Source: Deltaproteobacteria bacterium (lineage in GTDB: Bacteria; Myxococcota; Myxococcia; Myxococcales; 40CM-4-68-19). From it: a DNA stretch of 53,401 nt. The stretch lies in NCBI GenBank assembly GCA_025358085.1, contig JANYKT010000148.1, positions 1-53,401 on the forward strand. Direction: 5' to 3'. The notes beneath the pieces were generated by a model. The model ran no database searches. It was not told the origin of the DNA and worked only from the letters and a program-made list of their open reading frames with translations. This document shows positions 24,593 to 32,946 of the stretch, one piece after another. Both the position numbers and the translations under genes were made by a program. Every line of letters begins with the position of its first letter. Position 1 is the stretch's first letter.

Positions 24593-26058
24593 CAGCGCCG
24601 CCCCCGCCCTGGCTGCAGCAGCCGGAGCACGCCCGGCCTCGCGGGTGAGGGATCGGTCGGGGAGTGGCCGGAGCTGTCAGGCGGCGCGAGGACGGCCGGC
24701 TCGGGATCCGGCTCGGGCAACGGACCTGGCGCCGGGTCCGGTGCGGGACTGGGCAGAGGCGGAACCGGGTTCGGCCCGGGCCCGATCTGCGCGGTGCGCC
24801 CAGCTGTCGCCGGTATGCCCGTAGCGGCGCCGTTCTCAACGCCGAAGAGCCGCGCGGCAGCGTCGCCCAGCGGCCCGCTGCCTGCCTCGCTGCGCAATCG
24901 CTGCGTCGGTCCGTGCAAGAGCTTGTTCACGATTGCGGAGGCCATGGCTCGTACGCTCCTTTCCTGCCGTTCGGTGAGCTCCAGCCCCGCGAGGGTCCGG
25001 TCCACCTCTGCGCGCGCGATACCCTCGGCCTGCTGCCGCAGGCGCGCCAGTACCGGCACCGCGGCGCGCTCGCGCTGCTCACGCAAGTGCGCTTGCAACT
25101 CCTCGCGCACGATTTCTTCGGCGCGTCCCAGCTGCGACTCGCGCACCACGCGATTTTCCGACGCGAGGCGCTCGAGATCATCCAGGTCGTAGACGTAGAC
25201 GTTCTCCAGCTCGTTGACCTGCGGCTCGACGTTCCTCGGCAGCGCCAGATCGATGAGGAAGATGGGCCGAAAGCGACGAGCCTTGAGCGCGCGCGCCATC
25301 AGCTCGCGGGTGATCACTGGCTCCCGTGCGCCAGTCGAGCAAAGGACCACGTCCGCGCGCTCGAGCAGGGCGGGCAGCTCGGCGAAGTTGACCGGCACGC
25401 CTGACACCTCGCGGGCCAGCTCCTCGGCTCGCGCGGGGCTGCGGTTCGCCACCAGCAGCTCGCGCGCTCCCTGCGACTTGAGCTCCCGCGCCGCGAGCTG
25501 CGCCATCTCGCCAGCGCCCAGCAGCAGCGCCACGCGGCCCTCGAGATTGCCCAGCACCTTGCGCGCAAGTCGCACGGCTACGCTCGCCACCGAGACGGCG
25601 CCACGGGCGATCTCTGTCTCGGTGCGCACCCGCTTGGCCGCGCCCAGCGCGTGCGCGATGGCTCTCGACAGGTGTGGCCCCGAGGCACCGAGAGCCAGCG
25701 CTTGCGCCGCCGCTTCCTTCAGCTGTCCGAGAATTTGCGCTTCGCCGACCACCATGGAGTCGAGGCTTGCGGCAACGCGGAAGACGTGCAGCAGCGCCTC
25801 TTCCCCGAGCCGGGAGACGGCGTGCGGCGCCGCCAGCTCGCCTAGATCGCGGAGCAAGTCATCGACGATGGCATTGCTCTCGACAGCGGCGAAAATCTCC
25901 AGGCGGTTGCAGGTGGAGAGCAACACCGCTTCGTGCACGCCAGCGATCGACTTGAGCCGTGCCAGCCGCGCCGCCAGCCCATCGCCAGCGATGGCCAGCT
26001 GCTCGCGAACCGCAATGGGCGCCTGCTTGTGCGAGAGGCCGACGGAGACGAAGATCAT
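24592..26058 (-). CDS. hemA: Glutamyl-tRNA reductase
   Basis: A 488-residue enzyme that makes glutamate-1-semialdehyde from glutamyl-tRNA with NADPH, the first committed step of C5 haem synthesis. The nucleophile Cys50 lies in LLSTCNRLEIF; the Rossmann domain shows LLGAGEMAQLAARELK; the C-terminal helical dimerisation domain includes LARLRQQAEGIARAEVDRT. After about residue 410 there is a long Pro/Asp/Gly-rich tail unlike the normal enzyme (family about 420). The ATG overlaps the end of the cytochrome assembly gene by 4 bp. Confidence 0.94.
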   Translation of the reverse strand: MIFVSVGLSHKQAPIAVREQLAIAGDGLAARLARLKSIAGVHEAVLLSTCNRLEIFAAVESNAIVDDLLRDLGELAAPHAVSRLGEEALLHVFRVAASLDSMVVGEAQILGQLKEAAAQALALGASGPHLSRAIAHALGAAKRVRTETEIARGAVSVASVAVRLARKVLGNLEGRVALLLGAGEMAQLAARELKSQGARELLVANRSPARAEELAREVSGVPVNFAELPALLERADVVLCSTGAREPVITRELMARALKARRFRPIFLIDLALPRNVEPQVNELENVYVYDLDDLERLASENRVVRESQLGRAEEIVREELQAHLREQRERAAVPVLARLRQQAEGIARAEVDRTLAGLELTERQERSVRAMASAIVNKLLHGPTQRLRSEAGSGPLGDAAARLFGVENGAATGIPATAGRTAQIGPGPNPVPPLPSPAPDPAPGPLPEPDPEPAVLAPPDSSGHSPTDPSPARPGVLRLLQPGRGRR

Positions 26059-26891
26059 CGCAGCGCCACCACGCTCGCGTGCGGAGCCGCGGTCAAGAGG
26101 CCGGCGTAGGCCCCGATCAGCAGCAGGAAGCCCGCCACCACCAGGATGGCCACCCGGCGCCCCCGCCAGCCTGCCACCAGGCGCGCCTGGATGAGTGCGG
26201 CAAAGAGTGCCCAGGCGAGGATGGCGAAGGCTTCCTTGGGCGCGAACGGCAGCGCGTTTCCGCTGGATTCGCGCGAGGCGAGCGAGCCGGTGGCGATGGC
26301 GAGCGAGAGGAAGACGAAGCCCCAGACCGCAAGCTGGTAGCCGACGCGATCGATCAGCTCCAGCGACGGCTGCCGCGCGAAGAGCCGGCCAGGGTGCTTG
26401 CTCTTGAGCTGTTTTTCGCTGGCCAGATAGAGCACCGCGAGGCCAAAGGCGAGGGCGAGCGCCGCCGTGCCCAGCGTCGCCGCAGAGACGTGGACTGCGA
26501 GCGCGACCGAGTGAGTGAGCTCCGGCGCAATGGCGCGGGCCCGCGACTGCACCAGGTGCGCGGGGACCATGACTGCGACGGTGAACGGCGCGACAAAAGC
26601 GCCGGCTACGGGCATGCGATAACGCAGATCCAGCGCGAGATAGCCCGCGACCACGAACGCGGCCAGGAGCGAGAAGAGCTGCCCGCCCCTCCAGACGTCT
26701 GAGCCGAAGCCCGCTTCAGTGAGGCCGTTGTGCGCGGCGACGAAAGAGGCGAGGTGCAGCAGCAGCCCCACGAAGAGGAGCACGCGGCCCGCCGTGACGA
26801 AGCGGGGCAGCGGACGCACCAGCCATCCGAGAAAGGCCACGGCTCCCGCCGTGTAAGCGAACAACGCGATGTGCACCAGTGCGGTGGCCAT
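26055..26891 (-). CDS. CcsA/HemX-type cytochrome c assembly membrane protein
   Basis: A 278-residue polytopic protein (about eight hydrophobic helices) of the CcmC/CcsA/HemX group, located in the inner membrane. It lies directly before hemA, where Gram-positive and many deltaproteobacterial genomes have hemX, which affects HemA level or haem export for cytochrome c biogenesis. The tryptophan-rich WWD haem-binding motif is weak here: I see no clear WGxxWxWD, which favours HemX over CcsA. Start ATG at 26891 lies 2 bp after the preceding stop codon; the open frame further upstream is not coding. Confidence 0.8.
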   Translation of the reverse strand: MATALVHIALFAYTAGAVAFLGWLVRPLPRFVTAGRVLLFVGLLLHLASFVAAHNGLTEAGFGSDVWRGGQLFSLLAAFVVAGYLALDLRYRMPVAGAFVAPFTVAVMVPAHLVQSRARAIAPELTHSVALAVHVSAATLGTAALALAFGLAVLYLASEKQLKSKHPGRLFARQPSLELIDRVGYQLAVWGFVFLSLAIATGSLASRESSGNALPFAPKEAFAILAWALFAALIQARLVAGWRGRRVAILVVAGFLLLIGAYAGLLTAAPHASVVALR

Positions 26892-26893
26892 GG

Positions 26894-27337
26894 CTATTGC
26901 AGGTTGTCGAGGAGGAACTGGGCGAGCAGGTCGCCTTCGGTCGCCTTCGACCCCTCTTCCTGTGTTGAAGCTTTCGGGGGGTCGGCCTTGCGCGTCGGGG
27001 AAGCGGCTGGCGGCGGCTGCGAGACCTGTGCGGCGCGCCGCAGGGCGTTCGCGTCGGCGAGGAAGCCTTGCTGCACGGCGTAAGCGCACTCGCCCAGGAT
27101 GACCGACTCCATATAGTGTTCAGCGCCCATCTGCTTCAGCGCGTCGGTGGTCTTCACCTTCTGCAGCAGGCCGGCGGTGTCGTCGCCTGCCTCCATCTTG
27201 ATGAAGCGCACCGCGCTGGTGAGCGCGAAGTTCTTCCCTTCGCCCAGGATGGTGAGGACGTTGCCCTCTACCTGGACGCGCCCCTGTTCGGACCATCTGC
27301 CGAGCACGCTCTGGGGGACGAAAAGGTAATCTGCCAT
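26894..27337 (-). CDS. Conserved protein of unknown function (DUF-type, first gene of haem operon)
   Basis: A 147-residue soluble protein. Residues 1-90 look folded: a beta-rich start (DYLFVPQSVLGRWSEQGRVQVEGNVLTIL) and then a helical part (TDALKQMGAEHYMESVILGECAYAVQQGFLA). Residues 95-147 are Pro/Lys/Ser-rich with a C-terminal amphipathic helix (GDLLAQFLLDNLQ), suggesting a docking tail. No catalytic motif or membrane helix. The ATG at 27337 is chosen because the open frame beyond it (to 27775) runs antisense to trxA. It heads the ccsA-hemA-hemC-hemD operon with 2-bp spacing. Confidence 0.65.
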   Translation of the reverse strand: MADYLFVPQSVLGRWSEQGRVQVEGNVLTILGEGKNFALTSAVRFIKMEAGDDTAGLLQKVKTTDALKQMGAEHYMESVILGECAYAVQQGFLADANALRRAAQVSQPPPAASPTRKADPPKASTQEEGSKATEGDLLAQFLLDNLQ

Positions 27338-27524
27338 AGGGAGTTTTCTGTGACACCGCGCACCGCGCAGCCGCTGCCTGCATCTACACGGGGCGTTCCG
27401 AGTGATACCAGCCGCACGCTCGTCTGCGCAAATCTTTTGCAGTCGCGACAAGCGGGCAAGCATGCGGTTGCGAATCTTGGTCCGCTTGAGGCACTTTGCC
27501 TGACCCCTTGCACCGGAGACTCCC

Positions 27525-27854
27525 ATGGCGAGCGATGAGTTGATGACGATCACCGACGACAACTTCCAGGCCGAAGTGCTGGCCTCCAAAGAGCCTGTGC
27601 TGGTGGACTTCTGGGCGGCCTGGTGCGGGCCGTGCAAGGCCATCGGTCCCGCGGTCGAGGAGCTGGCGCGCGAGTACAAGGGCAAGATCAAGGTCGGCAA
27701 GCTGGACATCGACGCGCAGCAGGGCGTGCCGCAGAAGTACGGGATCATGAGCATTCCGACGCTCATCCTCTTCAAGAACGGTCAGATCGCGGATCAAATC
27801 GTTGGCGCGGTGCCGAAGTCCAAGATCGACCAGATGCTCAAGCGCGCCGTCTAG
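27525..27854 (+). CDS. trxA: Thioredoxin
   Basis: A 109-residue cytosolic thioredoxin with the canonical redox motif WCGPC (Cys34, Cys37), the cis-Pro loop MSIPTLILF, and buried Asp in VLVDFWA. A GGAG ribosome-binding site is about 6 bases before the ATG. It is divergent from the haem operon, sharing a 187-bp intergenic region. It is a plausible reductant for the selenocysteine protein at 35040, but only by general knowledge of such proteins. Confidence 0.97.
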   Translation: MASDELMTITDDNFQAEVLASKEPVLVDFWAAWCGPCKAIGPAVEELAREYKGKIKVGKLDIDAQQGVPQKYGIMSIPTLILFKNGQIADQIVGAVPKSKIDQMLKRAV

Positions 27855-27887
27855 AGCAGGCCTGGAGCTTGGGCAGAGGCGTGAGAC

Positions 27888-27913
27888 GGGCGCCGCCGAA
27901 GCCGGCGGTGCCC
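27888..27913 (+). terminator. GC-rich hairpin after trxA
   Basis: An 11-bp stem containing one G-U pair (GGGCGCCGCCG against CGGCGGTGCCC) with an AAGC loop, 33 bp after the trxA stop. There is no T-tract, so it is at best a partial terminator. A second 7-bp hairpin (GACCGGC/GCCGGTC) follows at 27955-27977. Confidence 0.4.
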
Positions 27914-27975
27914 GAGGCGAGACAAGCTCCGACCGATGAGAACGCGACCGCTCTGACCGGCCTACGCAGTGCCGG

Positions 27976-28291
27976 TCAGATGCCGAGCCGCTTCACCCGC
28001 TGCCTTTCCCAGATAGCAACGACACCGTCTTCGGCGCCCGCGGCAACGTGGGTCTCCCGCGGGGACCGCCAATGCGCCGGTGGGTGCATCGGTACTGAGT
28101 ATCTGGCTCTCGGTACCTTATATTGAGTATAAACAGAAACCCGGTGTGCCGGCGGCCACCAAGACAGTGTGCCCATCGGTCGAGAATGCGAGCGCTCGCC
28201 CCGCGTTCCTGCGCCGCGCGCGCGGCCTGCTCGAGCGACGGACTGCGGGAGCAACCCAAAAGCATCACGACGAGGGCGTCGCACGCGCTCT
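27976..28291 (-). pseudogene. Remnant of a WD40-repeat lipoprotein gene
   Basis: On the minus strand three frames together recall one protein. Near 28290-28200 there is a lipoprotein-like signal (ALVVMLLGCS with Cys) leading into EQAARAAQERG. At about 28214-28122, in another frame, a WD40 blade reads RALAFSTDGHTVLVAAGTPGFCLYS and then stops. At about 28050-27976, in a third frame, a final blade reads HVAAGAEDGVVAIWERQR and ends at a TGA (27976). An AT-richer stretch (about 28086-28135) with GGTAC/GTACC complementary motifs lies at the break. The 437-bp gap between trxA and rodA is otherwise empty, so this appears to be a deleted and frameshifted gene. Confidence 0.5.
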
Positions 28292-29401
28292 TTAGAACAT
28301 GAATCTCCGCAAGCTCACATTCAACAGGATCCCGATGCCAAGCAGGTCCGCGACCACGCTTGACCCGCCGTAGGAGAAGAGCGGCAACGGAACGCCGACC
28401 ACCGGTAACACGCCAGTCACCATGCCGACATTGATGAAGGCATGCCAGAAGAACAGGGCCGCGATACCGAGCGCCAGAAACGAGCCGAACTTGTCGCGCG
28501 CATTGGCCGCCACGTCGAGCGCGGCCAGGACCAGGAATGCATATAAGCCGATCAGAAGGATGCCGCCGAGGAAGCCGTGCTCCTCCGCCCAGACCGAGAA
28601 GATGAAGTCGGTGTGCTGCTCGGGCAGAAACGCCAGCTGGTTCTGCGTCCCTTCGCCCCAGCCCTTGCCGCTCCATTGTCCGCTGCCCACCGCGATCACC
28701 GATTGAATGGCGTGATATCCCGCTCCCTTTGCATAGGCCTCGGGATTGAGGAAGGTACGCACGCGATCCTTCTGATAAGGCTTCAACAGGTTCTGCCAGG
28801 CGAAGATTGAAACGCCCACGCCCGAGACCAGCAGTGTGAGGAGGCTGCGGATCTTCACCTTGGCAAACATGATCATGGTGAATGCGATGAAGAAGGTCAC
28901 GAGCGCGGTGCCGAGGTCGGGCTGCTTCATGACCAATGCCACCGGAATCAGGATCAGGCCGAATGGCCGCCAGAGATCCAATAGATCATATTGACCCTTG
29001 CGCGGCCCGACCTCGTCTTTGGTGAAGTACCGCGCCATCAATACGATGACGGCGATCTTGACGAACTCGCTCGGCTGGATCTGCATCGAGCCCACGGAGA
29101 GCCAGCGCCGCGCGCCGAGCACTTTCTTGCCGGCGAAAGCCACCCCCGCGAGCAGGCCGAGCGCGGCGAAATACCCGGGCCAGGCCATGGTCGACAACCA
29201 TCGATAGTCGATAAAGAGAAACGCGGCGACCGCCGCTGCCCCGATCATCATCCAGCGGAATTGAACGAACCACATTGCGATGGGCGCGTTCTTGGTGGCT
29301 GAGGCGAGGTTCCACACACCCAGCCCGCAGACAAGAAAGGTGCACAGCACGAGCGGCCAATTCAAATGGTCGAGTTTGCTATCCGACGAATTGAGCGACA
29401 T
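28292..29401 (-). CDS. rodA: Rod shape-determining protein RodA (SEDS glycosyltransferase)
   Basis: A 369-residue inner-membrane SEDS protein that polymerises peptidoglycan glycan strands with PBP2 during elongation. About ten hydrophobic helices are visible, with the family signature GxGWxxGxQNQL as GKGWGEGTQNQLAFLPEQHTDFIF (the conserved Asp is in HTDF). The preceding helix-loop has EFVKIAVIVLMARY with the essential Glu. Last gene of mreC-mreD-mrdA-rodA, separated from mrdA by 2 bp. Confidence 0.95.
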   Translation of the reverse strand: MSLNSSDSKLDHLNWPLVLCTFLVCGLGVWNLASATKNAPIAMWFVQFRWMMIGAAAVAAFLFIDYRWLSTMAWPGYFAALGLLAGVAFAGKKVLGARRWLSVGSMQIQPSEFVKIAVIVLMARYFTKDEVGPRKGQYDLLDLWRPFGLILIPVALVMKQPDLGTALVTFFIAFTMIMFAKVKIRSLLTLLVSGVGVSIFAWQNLLKPYQKDRVRTFLNPEAYAKGAGYHAIQSVIAVGSGQWSGKGWGEGTQNQLAFLPEQHTDFIFSVWAEEHGFLGGILLIGLYAFLVLAALDVAANARDKFGSFLALGIAALFFWHAFINVGMVTGVLPVVGVPLPLFSYGGSSVVADLLGIGILLNVSLRRFMF

Positions 29402-29403
29402 GG

Positions 29404-31353
29404 CTATTGCACCGCCATCTTCGCGGCGGCGGCCAGGGCAGCAGCGGCGGCCCCGGCGGCGGTCTCTTCTTTTTTCATCTGGTACCAGGTTTGAACGATC
29501 TTGTTGGCCACCGGGGCGGCGCCCTCGGCACCCCAGCCGCCGTGCTCATTGATCACGATGACGACGATCTCCGGATCGTCCGCGGGGGCGTACGAGGCGA
29601 ACCAGGCGTGGTCGCGGCTCAGGTAAGCCTGCGTGGTGGGATCGAGCTTCTGCTTGCCGCCCAGCGTGACCACCTGCGCGGTGCCGGTCTTTCCTGCCCA
29701 CTTGAGATCGGGCAACTTCTGCCGGAACGCCGTGCCGCCCGGCTCATTGATCACCGCCGCCAGGCCCGCGCGCACCACCGCGAGCGAGCTCTCCTTCACG
29801 TCCAGCCGGCCGTCGTGGCCATTGGCCAGATCGCGCTCGGGCTGGAAGTCCCGCAAGACATGCCCGTCCGGCGCTTCGATGCGCCGGACAATCTGCGGCT
29901 TCCAGACCGTGCCGCCATTCGCGATGGCGGCATAGGCAATGGCTTGCTGCAGCGGAGTCACGTTGATCTCGCCCTGGCCGATGGATGCATTGATGGCGTG
30001 GCTCTTGGGCGAGCCGGTATTGGGATTGAGCAACTTCAGTTCGGGAATGACACCGGGGATCTCGCGACCGAGATCGAAGCCGGTCGGCTGGCCGAAGCCC
30101 ATGCGGTGCGCCATATCCGAGATCAGGTCGAGCCCGAGCCTGTCACCGAGCGCGTAAAAGAATGCGTCACACGAGTATTGAATTGCGTGCTTCACGTCGA
30201 GAGAGCCGTGGCCCGAAGGCTTGTCGCAGCGCCAGCGGTGATTGCCCATCGTGTAGCCGCCATTGCAGAAAATGGTGCTCTGCGGATTGATGGCGCCCTT
30301 CTCCAGCCCGGCCAGCGAGGTCACCACCTTGAAGGTAGATCCCGGGTGATAGTTCTCGTTCATCACGCGATTCAGCATGGGCTTCAAAGGGTCTTCGTCG
30401 AGCTTCTGGTAATCGACCCGGCGCATGCGGCCGGACATCTTGTTGGGGTCGAAGCTCGGCCGCGAGACCATGGCCAGCAGGAAGCCGGTCTTCGCCTCCA
30501 TCACCACCACGGCGCCGGCGCGGCCGGGAAAAGCCGCATCAGCCGCCAGCTGCAGCCGCTCGTCGATGGACAGCACCAGGTTGTTGCCGGGCGTGGCCGG
30601 AATCAATCGCTCGTTTTCCGGAATCAACAGCTCGTTTGTCTCTTTATCCAGCTTGCGGCCCTTGGCATCAACCGCGATGTTTTCGTGGCCGTCCTCGCCG
30701 CGCAGCTCCTTCTCCCAGCGTCGCTCGAGCCCGCGCCGTCCAATGGTCTGGCCGCGACGATACTCGGGGTGATCATCCATCTCGTCGGGGGTGACCTCGC
30801 TCATATAGCCGAGCACGTGCCCGAGCGCGGCCGCCGAGTGATAGTTGCGGTGCGGGGACGGAATCAGGTCCACGCAGCTCAACTCGGTCTTATGCGCCTC
30901 GAGCAGGTCCACCTGATCGCGGGGGATATCGAGCTCGACCAGGAAGGGCTTGAAGCGCTCGAGCCGGTCTTTCGACAGCCAGCTCTTTTGATAGTCCAGC
31001 TTCACCTTCTCGACGTCTTCCGGCGTGAATTGCAGCAGACTCGACAGCTTCGCAATGATTTCGTCGCGCTCTTTTCCCTTGCAGAACGCGGGGGTAATGA
31101 AGACGTCGAACGAGGGCCGGTTGTCTACCAGCGTGTGGCCGTTGCGGTCCTTGATCATGCCGCGGTCCGCGGGCACGAAGAGCGACTTACGATAGTTGGA
31201 GATCGATTGAGTAACGTACTCCTCGCCGCGCAGGATCTGGAGTTGATAGAGGCGCACCACCAGCACCAGCATGGCGCACAGCACCACCAGCGCACCCAGC
31301 GCCGCGCGCGGCCGGATCTCGCGGATGTCATCGGCATCGCGGCGAATCAGCAT
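29404..31353 (-). CDS. mrdA: Penicillin-binding protein 2 (elongasome transpeptidase)
   Basis: A 649-residue class B PBP with an N-terminal membrane anchor (ALGALVVLCAMLVLVVRLYQL), the dimerisation/pedestal domain, and a transpeptidase domain. The active-site motifs are Ser339-x-x-Lys342 (HPGSTFK), SCD at 394-396 in place of the usual SxN-type (S-x-D is common in PBP2), and KTG at 555-557. It crosslinks the glycan made by RodA. Start ATG at 31353 overlaps the mreD stop by one base; the longer frame is not supported. Confidence 0.95.
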   Translation of the reverse strand: MLIRRDADDIREIRPRAALGALVVLCAMLVLVVRLYQLQILRGEEYVTQSISNYRKSLFVPADRGMIKDRNGHTLVDNRPSFDVFITPAFCKGKERDEIIAKLSSLLQFTPEDVEKVKLDYQKSWLSKDRLERFKPFLVELDIPRDQVDLLEAHKTELSCVDLIPSPHRNYHSAAALGHVLGYMSEVTPDEMDDHPEYRRGQTIGRRGLERRWEKELRGEDGHENIAVDAKGRKLDKETNELLIPENERLIPATPGNNLVLSIDERLQLAADAAFPGRAGAVVVMEAKTGFLLAMVSRPSFDPNKMSGRMRRVDYQKLDEDPLKPMLNRVMNENYHPGSTFKVVTSLAGLEKGAINPQSTIFCNGGYTMGNHRWRCDKPSGHGSLDVKHAIQYSCDAFFYALGDRLGLDLISDMAHRMGFGQPTGFDLGREIPGVIPELKLLNPNTGSPKSHAINASIGQGEINVTPLQQAIAYAAIANGGTVWKPQIVRRIEAPDGHVLRDFQPERDLANGHDGRLDVKESSLAVVRAGLAAVINEPGGTAFRQKLPDLKWAGKTGTAQVVTLGGKQKLDPTTQAYLSRDHAWFASYAPADDPEIVVIVINEHGGWGAEGAAPVANKIVQTWYQMKKEETAAGAAAAALAAAAKMAVQ

Positions 31354-31853
31354 CAGCTGCCTCTCTCGGCGTGGAGGAAGCCAGCGTCGATGCGGCGCAG
31401 GATATTGAAGACGAAGGGCGCCGCGATGGCGGTGCCGAGTGCGCTCCAGAGCAGTGGCGTGATTTGAATGGAGAAGACCCCGGAGGCGACGAAGCCCAGC
31501 AGCAACGCGGCGACAGCCGAGTGAACGAGCGAGGCAACGAAAGCGATGGCAGCGGACTGGAGCCCGCCGTCGGTTTTCAGCGCACTCCCTGTGGTGCGTA
31601 CGATGACGAAGGTCAGCACTGCGAGGAAAGTGTAAAGACACGCCGGAGTGGCGCTCGTCAGATCCGCCAGATAACCGGCGACCGCAGACAGCGCGGCGCC
31701 TTCGATGACGTCGTCGTGCAGGGCGAGGTAGAGCACGACGCTGAGGAGCAGGTCGGCGCGGGCGACGCGCAGGTGGAAGAGGAACGGAACAACCGACTCC
31801 AGGACCGAGAAGAGAAGGCAGACCAGCACGACCAGCGCGACGCGCAGACTCAT
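31353..31853 (-). CDS. mreD: Rod shape-determining protein MreD
   Basis: A 166-residue inner-membrane protein with five or so hydrophobic helices (ALVVLVCLLFSVLESVVPFLF at the N-terminus), of the expected size and position for MreD, which bridges MreC to the RodA-PBP2 machinery. Sequence conservation in this family is low; the call rests on length, hydrophobicity and position between mreC and mrdA, with 4-bp overlap with mreC. Confidence 0.9.
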   Translation of the reverse strand: MSLRVALVVLVCLLFSVLESVVPFLFHLRVARADLLLSVVLYLALHDDVIEGAALSAVAGYLADLTSATPACLYTFLAVLTFVIVRTTGSALKTDGGLQSAAIAFVASLVHSAVAALLLGFVASGVFSIQITPLLWSALGTAIAAPFVFNILRRIDAGFLHAERGS

Positions 31854-32833
31854 GGCGTGACTCGCGCGCTGGAGGCCGGATCGGTTCCGGATGACGCGCT
31901 CGGCGCAGGAGTCGGGCGCTGCGCTGGGTCAGTGATTGGGCGCTGCGCGGGATCGGGGACAGCCGGCGCGACGGACGGCTCGATTGCGATTCCGGGCGAG
32001 ACCGCCGGCTGATCCAGCACCACCATCACTTCATCGAGCCGGGAGAAGTCGACTGCGGGGGCCACGTCCGCGCCGTTGAACATTCCCTGCGGCTTCTTGT
32101 CGACATCAATGACCTTGCCGATGCGCAAGCCTTTGGGGAAGAAGCCCGTCACCGGCGCGGTCACCAGCAGATCTCCTTCGAGGAGATCGTCGGTGCGCAG
32201 CGCATAGGCCAGCCGGCATTTGCGGAGATCGCCGGTGCCTTTGACGGTGCTGCGCGCGCGCGTGCGGGCCGAGATCGCCGGGACCGCCGAGGTAGGGCTG
32301 GTAATCAGCTGGACGTCGGAGAAGCTCCCCGTGGTCTGCGCGACCGTACCCACCACGCCCTCGGGCGTGACGACCGGCGCGCCGCGGGTCACGCCATCGT
32401 CAGAGCCGCGCGCGATGCGCAGGGTGTGGCTGTGCGGCGAGGCTCCAACGGCCACCACCTGCGCGACCAGCAGGCGCACGGGAGCCTGCTTGTCCGAGTA
32501 ATCGAGCAGGCGCTTGAGGCGCTCGTTCTCCTTTTTCAGCTCGGCTGATTGCTGGTCGACTGCCTGGGCACGGAGCACTTCGCGGCGCAGCCGGAGGTTC
32601 TCTTCACGCACGCCGTGAAGCGCTCCGTAGCCCCGCCAGGCGTCGATGGCCCCGAAGGCCGCGCCGACAATGGCGCGCTCGGCGGGCGCAGTGATGAACA
32701 GCAGCGCGCGGTCGAGCGGGTTGAGCCCCCCGTGGTGGCCGGCTTTTGCTTTGGCAAAAAAAATACCCAACGGGAGGCCCAGCAGGGCCATCACGAAGAT
32801 CGGTTCACGAAATTTGCGAAAGAGGGAGCGCAC
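31850..32833 (-). CDS. mreC: Rod shape-determining protein MreC
   Basis: A 327-residue periplasmic protein anchored by an N-terminal membrane helix (residues of about 12-32), then a coiled-coil (YGALHGVREENLRLRREVLRAQAVDQQSAELKKENERLKRLLDYS) and the MreC beta-barrel domain (VVAVGASPHSHTLRIARGSDDGVTRGAPVVTPEGVVGTV). The C-terminal 45 residues are a Pro/Ala-rich tail with repeated DPAQRP units. It opens the operon. No mreB gene precedes it; the next gene upstream is the divergent chaperone at 32947. Confidence 0.95.
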   Translation of the reverse strand: MRSLFRKFREPIFVMALLGLPLGIFFAKAKAGHHGGLNPLDRALLFITAPAERAIVGAAFGAIDAWRGYGALHGVREENLRLRREVLRAQAVDQQSAELKKENERLKRLLDYSDKQAPVRLLVAQVVAVGASPHSHTLRIARGSDDGVTRGAPVVTPEGVVGTVAQTTGSFSDVQLITSPTSAVPAISARTRARSTVKGTGDLRKCRLAYALRTDDLLEGDLLVTAPVTGFFPKGLRIGKVIDVDKKPQGMFNGADVAPAVDFSRLDEVMVVLDQPAVSPGIAIEPSVAPAVPDPAQRPITDPAQRPTPAPSASSGTDPASSARVTP

Positions 32834-32883
32834 GTCTTGCGGTCAACGCAGGGAAGAGCCAGGTCCTTCCCCGCCTTTTGAGC

Positions 32884-32912
32884 TTGCATCTGTGACCCGG
32901 CTTTTCTAGGGT
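32884..32912 (+). promoter_or_regulatory. Predicted sigma-70 promoter of the PpiD-like gene
   Basis: TTGCAT at 32884-32889 and TAGGGT at 32907-32912 are separated by 17 bp, in the 113-bp gap between divergent mreC and the chaperone gene. The -10 element overlaps an in-frame GTG at 32911, which supports the downstream ATG at 32947 as the start. Match to consensus is only moderate. Confidence 0.35.
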
Positions 32913-32946
32913 GTCAACCCTTCAAAATGCCGGGAGTGTTTCGCTC

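Noticed and set aside
27955-27977. Small hairpin as a CRISPR or tRNA-like feature
   Set aside because: Only a 7-bp stem with no repeat spacing or cloverleaf; no CRISPR array or tRNA was recognised anywhere in the window.
29407-31467. 686-codon open frame antisense to mrdA
   Set aside because: A shadow of the PBP2 coding strand, which has all catalytic motifs; the antisense product is rich in His/Arg/Gln and has no recognisable fold.
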